Source of the DNA: a bacterium
Lineage (GTDB): Bacteria > Patescibacteriota > Patescibacteriia > Patescibacteriales > Patescibacteriaceae
Length of the DNA: 10,034 bases
Assembly: GCA_021818075.1 (NCBI GenBank)
Contig: JAKAFD010000025.1
Coordinates: 1 to 10,034, forward strand
Reading direction: 5' to 3'
Shown here: positions 6,603 through 10,034 of the stretch, piece by piece
Numbering within the stretch: the stretch's first letter is position 1
Layout: each line of letters begins with the position of its first letter
Notes under the pieces: model-generated
The model's database searches: none
What the model was told of the DNA's origin: nothing
What the model saw: only the letters and a program-made list of their open reading frames with translations
Program-made: the position numbers and the translations under genes

Positions 6603-7382
6603 ACGCCATTTTAAAAGATATTTAAACCAAGAAATAACATGGGTGCGCGTGGTGCGACTGGTAAAAAATCTGTACCACGGCGTCCGAGCGCTCTCGCGGC
6701 TGTGATTGTGAATAATTTGCGCCTGAGGATTATAAACTACTTTAAAACCGGCTCGGTAAAAGCGCCGGCACAGATCGGTATCCTCAAAATATAAAAAGAA
6801 ACGATCATCAAAATTGCCGACCCGGCGCAGGGCCTCGGCGCGAATAAATAAAAACGAGCCTAATAGCCAATCCACCTCTCTGATGGAATTTTTATCAAAA
6901 TCGGCCATCAGAAAACGGTCCAAATCTTTCTGGCCGAACCAAGCGCCCAAAAAAGTCCGCCGATAAAGCGGCGTCAATAAACTGTGCCAGCGATAGCAGG
7001 AAATCTGCACCGACTTATCGGGATTAAATTGTTTGGGACCGACCACGCCCACTGACTGATTAGCCTCCATATAATCGTATAATCGCCGCCAAGTGTCCGG
7101 CAAAGCAATGGTGTCGGGATTCATAACCACTAAGTACTTGCCGCGAGCGCGCGCCAAGCCCAAATTATTGCCGCCGCCCATGCCTAAATTGGTTCCGGCC
7201 TGAATAAACTGTACTTCAGGATATTGCCAGGCTAAAATTTCACCTAAATAATCGCCAGAGTTGTTATCTACGACAATAATTTCGTGCGTTAAACCCGACC
7301 ACTCGGCCTCCTTGATGGACTTCAAACAGCTCAAAGTCAAACCCTTGCTTTTATAGTTAACAATTACGATGCTAATATCCAT
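6594..7382 (-). CDS. Family 2 glycosyltransferase, rhamnosyltransferase-like
   Basis: A 262-residue GT-A fold enzyme, predicted to add a sugar from a nucleotide donor to a growing surface glycan. Start is ATG 7382, with a weak AAGAG 4 bases upstream. Motifs in order: VDNNS at 38-42 (nucleotide binding), TNLGMGGGNNLGLARARG at 64-81, NPDT at 88-91 in the DxD position, DWLLGSFLFIR at 171-181, FDDRFFLYFEDTDLCRR at 191-207 with the ED..D..R acceptor/base region, and IIHNHSRES at 223-231. This order is typical of the WbbL-like group that includes rhamnosyl- and galactofuranosyl-transferases. There is no transmembrane helix, though a basic C-terminus (FKYLLKWRMR) may touch the membrane. It lies 28 bases after the other glycosyltransferase and before galU. 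Donor and acceptor cannot be told from sequence. Confidence 0.9.
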   Translation of the reverse strand: MDISIVIVNYKSKGLTLSCLKSIKEAEWSGLTHEIIVVDNNSGDYLGEILAWQYPEVQFIQAGTNLGMGGGNNLGLARARGKYLVVMNPDTIALPDTWRRLYDYMEANQSVGVVGPKQFNPDKSVQISCYRWHSLLTPLYRRTFLGAWFGQKDLDRFLMADFDKNSIREVDWLLGSFLFIRAEALRRVGNFDDRFFLYFEDTDLCRRFYRAGFKVVYNPQAQIIHNHSRESARTPWYRFFTSRTTRTHVISWFKYLLKWRMR

Positions 7383-7410
7383 ATTGCTCTTAATAAATTA
7401 ACCGCTCAAA

Positions 7411-8505
7411 CTACCACAGAATAAAAATTTTGACAACTCGCCAGTAGAGGCCAAAAAATATGTTAGCCAGACGCAACCACGGATTGTCAATTTCCTGATA
7501 CAAAATCCGGCCGCTGAATAATTTAACAATTTGTCGGTCGCTGACGCGGCGCAAAGCCTGACTTTGACGACGCGCCCGAATAAGATAGCGCCAAGTACGA
7601 GGTTGCCACCAATATAAATAAACTTTTAATTTTTCCTTAAGCCAGCCGCCCCGCACGGCGAATAGAAATAAACCAAGCTCCATCACCGCTAGCGCCGGCG
7701 CGATTAAAATTAAAGTAGCCGCGCGATAATTTTTAAAAATAGCTAACAGCCGGTTGCGATCCAGCCAATAATATTGCTTGATTGATTTGGAAAATTCGTA
7801 CTTGTGATAAACTACGGCTGACGGCGCTAACACCGAGCGCCGGCCGGCCAAGGCCAGCCGCCAGCCCAAATCCTGGTCTTCATTATACATCCAAAACTCT
7901 TCATCAAACAGTCCGACTTGTTTTAAGGCCTCAACCCTCAATAACACGGCCGCTCCGCTGGGGTAACAAATATCAGATAAATTTTTAAAATTTAATTTTG
8001 AATTTTGAATTGATTCTTTATAACCATTACAGTAGCCGAAACCCAAAAAATGCGTCACATTACCCAGGCTATTTATGGTCTCTTGCTCGGGCCACATCAT
8101 CAGTCGCGCTTGAACGGCGCCGATAGTTTGGTCGGTTTCGGCCGCGGCCACCAAATTACTTAAACAATTCTTATCAATCACCGTATCCATATTAAATAAA
8201 ACCGCGTAAGTAAAATTCTGCGCTAAAATCTGGCGCAGCGCTTCGTTGTTGCCTTTGGCAAAACCATCGTTGGCTTGGTTGGCAATAATCGTGTAAGCTT
8301 CGGCCGGCCAAAATCGGCCGGCAATCGTTTGGAGCAGGTTTAAACTAGCCTGACTGGAGGCGTTATCTATTAACCAAAGTTTAAAACCGCCCGCGTAATC
8401 TTGGGCGGCTAAACTAGCCAGACAATCCTCTAAATATTTAGCGGCGTAATCTTGCCAATTAGGGCTAATAATAACGGCAATTTCCTCAGACATACTAAGC
8501 TTCAT
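7411..8505 (-). CDS. Family 2 glycosyltransferase with C-terminal membrane helix
   Basis: A 364-residue GT-A glycosyltransferase and first gene of the minus-strand operon. Motifs: IISPNW at 12-17 (usually IVNWN), IDNAS at 46-50, NDGFAKGNNEAL at 79-90, NMDT at 105-108 in the DxD position, YPSGAAVLLR at 181-190, FDEEFWMYNEDQDLGWRL at 200-217, and YHKYEFSKS near 233-241. A hydrophobic segment at about 263-284 (ATLILIAPALAVMELGLFLF) and a basic tail with more aromatic helices suggest membrane association, as in many surface-glycan enzymes of the WbbL type. Start is uncertain: ATG 8505 gives MKLSMSEE and ATG 8493 gives MSEEIAVII; neither has a clear Shine-Dalgarno. Residues about 163-176 (KESIQNSKLNFKNL) come from a very AT-rich repetitive patch. 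Sugar specificity is unknown. Confidence 0.9.
   Translation of the reverse strand: MKLSMSEEIAVIISPNWQDYAAKYLEDCLASLAAQDYAGGFKLWLIDNASSQASLNLLQTIAGRFWPAEAYTIIANQANDGFAKGNNEALRQILAQNFTYAVLFNMDTVIDKNCLSNLVAAAETDQTIGAVQARLMMWPEQETINSLGNVTHFLGFGYCNGYKESIQNSKLNFKNLSDICYPSGAAVLLRVEALKQVGLFDEEFWMYNEDQDLGWRLALAGRRSVLAPSAVVYHKYEFSKSIKQYYWLDRNRLLAIFKNYRAATLILIAPALAVMELGLFLFAVRGGWLKEKLKVYLYWWQPRTWRYLIRARRQSQALRRVSDRQIVKLFSGRILYQEIDNPWLRLANIFFGLYWRVVKIFILW
7979..8016 (-). repeat. AT-rich short-repeat patch inside the glycosyltransferase gene
   Basis: On the minus strand the patch reads ATTCAAA twice, then ATTAAATTTTAAAAATTT, almost without G or C apart from the repeats. It contrasts with GC-rich flanks such as TACCCCAGCGGAGCGG. 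It stays in frame and encodes ESIQNSKLNFKNL, between the GFGYCNGYK and ICYPSGAA segments, where GT2 enzymes vary in length. Confidence 0.5.
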
Positions 8506-8521
8506 CTTAATCGCTTAAACT

Positions 8522-8560
8522 AAAAAAATCAATTCTGCCGCTTGGCTGGCGGTTGATTTT
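8522..8560 (-). promoter_or_regulatory. Terminator-like hairpin in the likely leader of the glycosyltransferase operon
   Basis: On the minus strand AAAATCAACCGC (8549-8560) pairs with GCGG (8538-8541) and TTGATTTT (8525-8532), with a 5-base bulge CAGAA, and is followed by a run of seven T ending at 8522. No minus-strand gene lies upstream to be terminated. It therefore looks like an attenuator-type hairpin about 17 bases before the ATG at 8505. A weak minus promoter (TTAAAC near 8580-8585, TAAAAT at 8556-8561, 18-base spacer) would place it in the leader. Confidence 0.35.
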
Positions 8561-8570
8561 AAGTTATACT
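8542..8570 (+). promoter_or_regulatory. Sigma70-type promoter for the SdpI-like/SOD pair
   Basis: TTGGCT at 8542-8547 (4 of 6) and TATACT at 8565-8570 (5 of 6) are separated by 17 bases. Expected transcript start is near 8576-8578, about 29 bases before the ATG at 8606. The -10 box is embedded in a perfect palindrome, so the promoter is probably repressible. Confidence 0.55.
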
Positions 8571-8590
8571 TAAAAGACGGTTTAACCGCC
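8548..8590. promoter_or_regulatory. Nested palindromes, probable operator region
   Basis: TTTTAAGTTATACTTAAAA at 8557-8575 is a perfect 8+3+8 inverted repeat centred on the -10 box. Around it, GGCGGTT (8548-8554) and AACCGCC (8584-8590) form a second inverted repeat, and CGGTTTAACCG (8578-8588) is a third small palindrome over the predicted transcript start. Such symmetry suits a dimeric DNA-binding regulator. The regulator is not in this window. Confidence 0.45.
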
Positions 8591-8605
8591 GCCTAAATTA
8601 ACACT

Positions 8606-9010
8606 ATGCGAGAAATTATCGGTCTTTTACTATCAGCCGCTTTAGCCGTACTTTTTTGCGTTATGGGCCTGCCGCTTTATTTTAGGAAAGTTAAACGAAA
8701 TTATTTTTACGGCTATCGCGTATCACAATACGCCATGCTGGATGATGATATCTGGTACGCGGTCAACCGGCAAGGCGGCAAACACTTAATCATTATCGGC
8801 GGCTTGTTGGCCCTAAATGCTTTTTTTGCCGCTTTATTCATTGGTAAAATTAAAGCTCAAGGCATGATTCTCTATATTGATTTAGTCATCACGGTTGGTG
8901 GCGTCGCTTACTCGGTAATTAAAGGGCTGCTCTTAAATAACCACCTAGCCAGAGAGAAAGGGCTGAAAAACCACATCCATCCTAAAAATATTTATAAACT
9001 TAATCCTTAA
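8606..9010 (+). CDS. SdpI-family integral membrane protein
   Basis: A 134-residue protein with three predicted membrane helices at about 3-26, 60-80 and 87-109. Between helices 1 and 2 it carries RNYFYGYRVSQYAMLDDDIW then NRQGGK (residues 31-59). This fits the SdpI-family pattern of Asn, Tyr-Gly-x-Arg, an acidic/Thr stretch, Trp and Asn-Arg-x-x-Gly-Lys. SdpI of Bacillus subtilis is the immunity and signalling protein against the SdpC toxin, but most family members have no known role and no toxin gene is next to this one. Many homologues have six helices, so this three-helix form is a short version. Start is ATG 8606 with no Shine-Dalgarno but a good promoter upstream. The stop is 4 bases before the SOD start, so the two genes form an operon. 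Confidence 0.75.
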   Translation: MREIIGLLLSAALAVLFCVMGLPLYFRKVKRNYFYGYRVSQYAMLDDDIWYAVNRQGGKHLIIIGGLLALNAFFAALFIGKIKAQGMILYIDLVITVGGVAYSVIKGLLLNNHLAREKGLKNHIHPKNIYKLNP

Positions 9011-9014
9011 TCAT

Positions 9015-9602
9015 ATGAATAAAATATCTTTACCGCCCTTGCCTTACGCTGCCGAAGCGCTGGCGCCGGTGATGTCAGCTGAAGTCTTAACTCTGCATCA
9101 CGATAAACACCATCAAGCCTATGTGGATGGCGCCAACAAAATTTTAGACAAGCTGGCCGAGGCTCGCACCGCCAATACCGCCATAGATATGAAAGCCGCC
9201 TTAAAAGAATTGTCGTTCCACTTGGGCGGCCATGAATTACATTCAATTTTCTGGCAAATTATGCGCGCGCCACAAACCGACAACGCACCCGACGGAAAAA
9301 TTTCAGAATTAATCAATCAGTCTTTCGGCAGCTGGCAGCGCTTTCAAGAAGAATTTTCTTTAGCCGCCAATAGCGTGGAGGGTTCCGGCTGGGCAGTGTT
9401 GTTTGCCAATCCCGCCGGCGAGCTGCTTATTGGCCAGCTGGAAAAACATAACCTCAATCTTTACCCCGGCTACCGGCCGCTCTTGGCACTGGATGTTTGG
9501 GAGCACGCCTATTATCTTGATTATAAAAATAACCGCGCCGAATTTGTTAAAAATTTCTGGCAAATCATTAATTGGCCGGAGGTGGCCAAGAGGCTAGTTT
9601 AA
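9015..9602 (+). CDS. Fe/Mn-family superoxide dismutase
   Basis: Converts superoxide to oxygen and hydrogen peroxide. The 195-residue protein has no signal peptide, so it is cytoplasmic. All four metal ligands are visible: His28 in LHHDKHHQAY, His76 in HLGGHELHSIFW, and Asp160 and His164 in LDVWEHAYYLDY. Second-shell residues are mixed: Gly72 matches the Mn-type position (E. coli Gly77), while His145 in EKHN falls where Mn enzymes have Gln146 and Fe enzymes Ala, a replacement known in archaeal enzymes. Ala158 lies two residues before the ligand Asp. Metal choice (Fe, Mn or either) therefore cannot be read safely, and I give no sodA or sodB symbol. ATG 9015 follows the SdpI-like stop by 4 bases with no Shine-Dalgarno, suggesting coupled translation. 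A terminator follows. Confidence 0.96.
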   Translation: MNKISLPPLPYAAEALAPVMSAEVLTLHHDKHHQAYVDGANKILDKLAEARTANTAIDMKAALKELSFHLGGHELHSIFWQIMRAPQTDNAPDGKISELINQSFGSWQRFQEEFSLAANSVEGSGWAVLFANPAGELLIGQLEKHNLNLYPGYRPLLALDVWEHAYYLDYKNNRAEFVKNFWQIINWPEVAKRLV

Positions 9603-9616
9603 TTTTAATCATTACC

Positions 9617-9640
9617 AGCCCGCGCTCAGCGGGCTTTTTT
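9617..9640 (+). terminator. Rho-independent terminator of the SOD gene
   Basis: AGCCCGC (9617-9623) and GCGGGCT (9629-9635) form a 7-base GC-rich stem with loop GCTCA, followed by a T-run to 9640. It begins 15 bases after the SOD stop. Confidence 0.88.
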
Positions 9641-9646
9641 AACCGC

Positions 9647-9678
9647 AAAAAAAGAGCGGCTTTATTTAAAAGTCGCTC
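9647..9678 (-). terminator. Rho-independent terminator of the minus-strand orphan gene
   Basis: Reading the minus strand, GAGCGACTTT (9678-9669) pairs with AAAGCCGCTC (9663-9654), with one A-C mismatch and loop TAAAT. Seven T follow at 9653-9647. It begins 2 bases after the stop of the minus gene. With the SOD terminator it forms a back-to-back pair between convergent genes. Confidence 0.8.
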
Positions 9679-9679
9679 C

Positions 9680-10034
9680 CTAATTTTCGGCTGACGCCAA
9701 CTGCTCGGCGATAGCTGTTATCAGCTGACCGATGGTTGACTGATAAAAATCAAACAAATCGGCGGCCGCCACCTCACCGGACGAAAAATAATCTTGTCCG
9801 CCCTGCAAATAATCAAAGATAATACGCAAGTCAGCTTTTAAGAAGCTGCCTCTGGTCGCAAGCAACGCTTGGGATAACTCCTCAATAACCAACCGGTAGA
9901 AAGCCAGCAGCGCTTCCTTGTCTTTTTTACTAACACCTTGCTGGCCCCGTGTTTTATTATTGGCTAGCGCTAACAAATTCTGCCAGGCTTCAAATAATTT
10001 TTCCACCACCCGGTTGATAGTTATGGTGGGTGCG
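9680..10034 (-). CDS. Hypothetical all-helical protein, probably 5' partial
   Basis: I do not recognise this protein. The frame ends at TAG (9682-9680) and stays open to the window edge, giving about 118 visible residues ending QLASAEN. An in-frame GTG at 10009 could be a start (109 residues), but it has no Shine-Dalgarno and the residues before it (APTITINRV) run smoothly into the helix VVEKLFEAWQNLLALA, so I think the start is off the window. The sequence is nearly all amphipathic helix with regular Leu/Ala/Phe spacing. Helices are near VEKLFEAWQNLLALANN, DKEALLAFYRLVIEELSQALL, LRIIFDYLQGGQDYF and AAADLFDFYQSTIGQLITAI, suggesting a four-helix bundle. There is no membrane helix, signal peptide or Cys. 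A FliS-like chaperone fold was considered but no motif supports it. Its own terminator follows. Confidence 0.7.
   Translation of the reverse strand, partial: APTITINRVVEKLFEAWQNLLALANNKTRGQQGVSKKDKEALLAFYRLVIEELSQALLATRGSFLKADLRIIFDYLQGGQDYFSSGEVAAADLFDFYQSTIGQLITAIAEQLASAEN

Noticed and set aside
6541..6609. Upstream ATG start for galU at 6609
   Set aside because: It would overlap the glycosyltransferase end by 16 bases and add 23 residues, translated from an inverted repeat, that do not resemble any GalU N-terminus.
7975..8016. CRISPR-like or tandem repeat array
   Set aside because: The repeat unit is about 7-8 bases, with only two to three imperfect copies and no spacers; it is a low-complexity coding patch.
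8606..9010. Toxin-immunity system of the SdpC/SdpI type
   Set aside because: Only the SdpI-like protein is visible. There is no SdpC-like secreted precursor and no SdpR repressor nearby, so calling it immunity is unsupported.
9680..10034. FliS-like flagellar chaperone
   Set aside because: The protein is helical and of similar size, but no FliS motif is visible and no flagellar gene is near.

Overview
This window looks like ordinary chromosomal DNA of a small-genome bacterium, most likely a member of the Patescibacteria (Candidate Phyla Radiation). I infer this from the character of the proteins: a TopA with an SSFGHIRDLP start region, a MurA with GAGTRP after the active-site Cys, a PEGA-domain surface protein, and short lineage-restricted orphans. 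Other hints are very compact spacing, few Shine-Dalgarno sequences and moderate GC with AT-rich gaps. No taxonomic marker such as 16S rRNA is present, so the placement is an inference. There are no mobile elements, CRISPR arrays, tRNAs or rRNAs, and no gene-free stretch above 300 bases.

Layout. (1) 2-2756, plus strand: the 3' part of topA (its 5' end is off the window), then an unrecognised 195-residue protein, closed by a strong terminator at 2762-2791. (2) 2773-2907, minus strand: a possible 44-residue highly basic protein whose stop codon lies in the loop of that terminator. It diverges from murA across a promoter region built around a palindromic -10 box. (3) 2984-5594, plus strand: murA, overlapping by 8 bases a membrane-anchored PEGA/beta-propeller protein. 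(4) 5608-5636: a bidirectional terminator between convergent blocks. (5) 8505-5647, minus strand: two family 2 glycosyltransferases and galU in one apparent operon. (6) 8606-9602, plus strand: an SdpI-family membrane protein and an Fe/Mn superoxide dismutase, behind a promoter whose -10 box sits in a 19-base perfect palindrome. (7) 9680-10034, minus strand: an all-helical orphan, probably cut by the window edge.

Functional theme. The middle of the window serves the cell envelope. MurA starts peptidoglycan precursor synthesis. GalU supplies UDP-glucose. The two GT2 enzymes probably build a surface glycan, and the PEGA protein is probably displayed outside the membrane. TopA relaxes negative supercoils, and the SOD gives superoxide defence.

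I did not find a convincing new multi-gene system. The best leads are small: the palindromic control region at 8522-8590, the 17-base inverted repeat at the glycosyltransferase/galU junction, the basic mini-ORF with its divergent promoter, an EF-hand-like loop between TopA zinc ribbons, and an AT-rich in-frame patch in one glycosyltransferase. None of the eleven reading frames ends in TGA.
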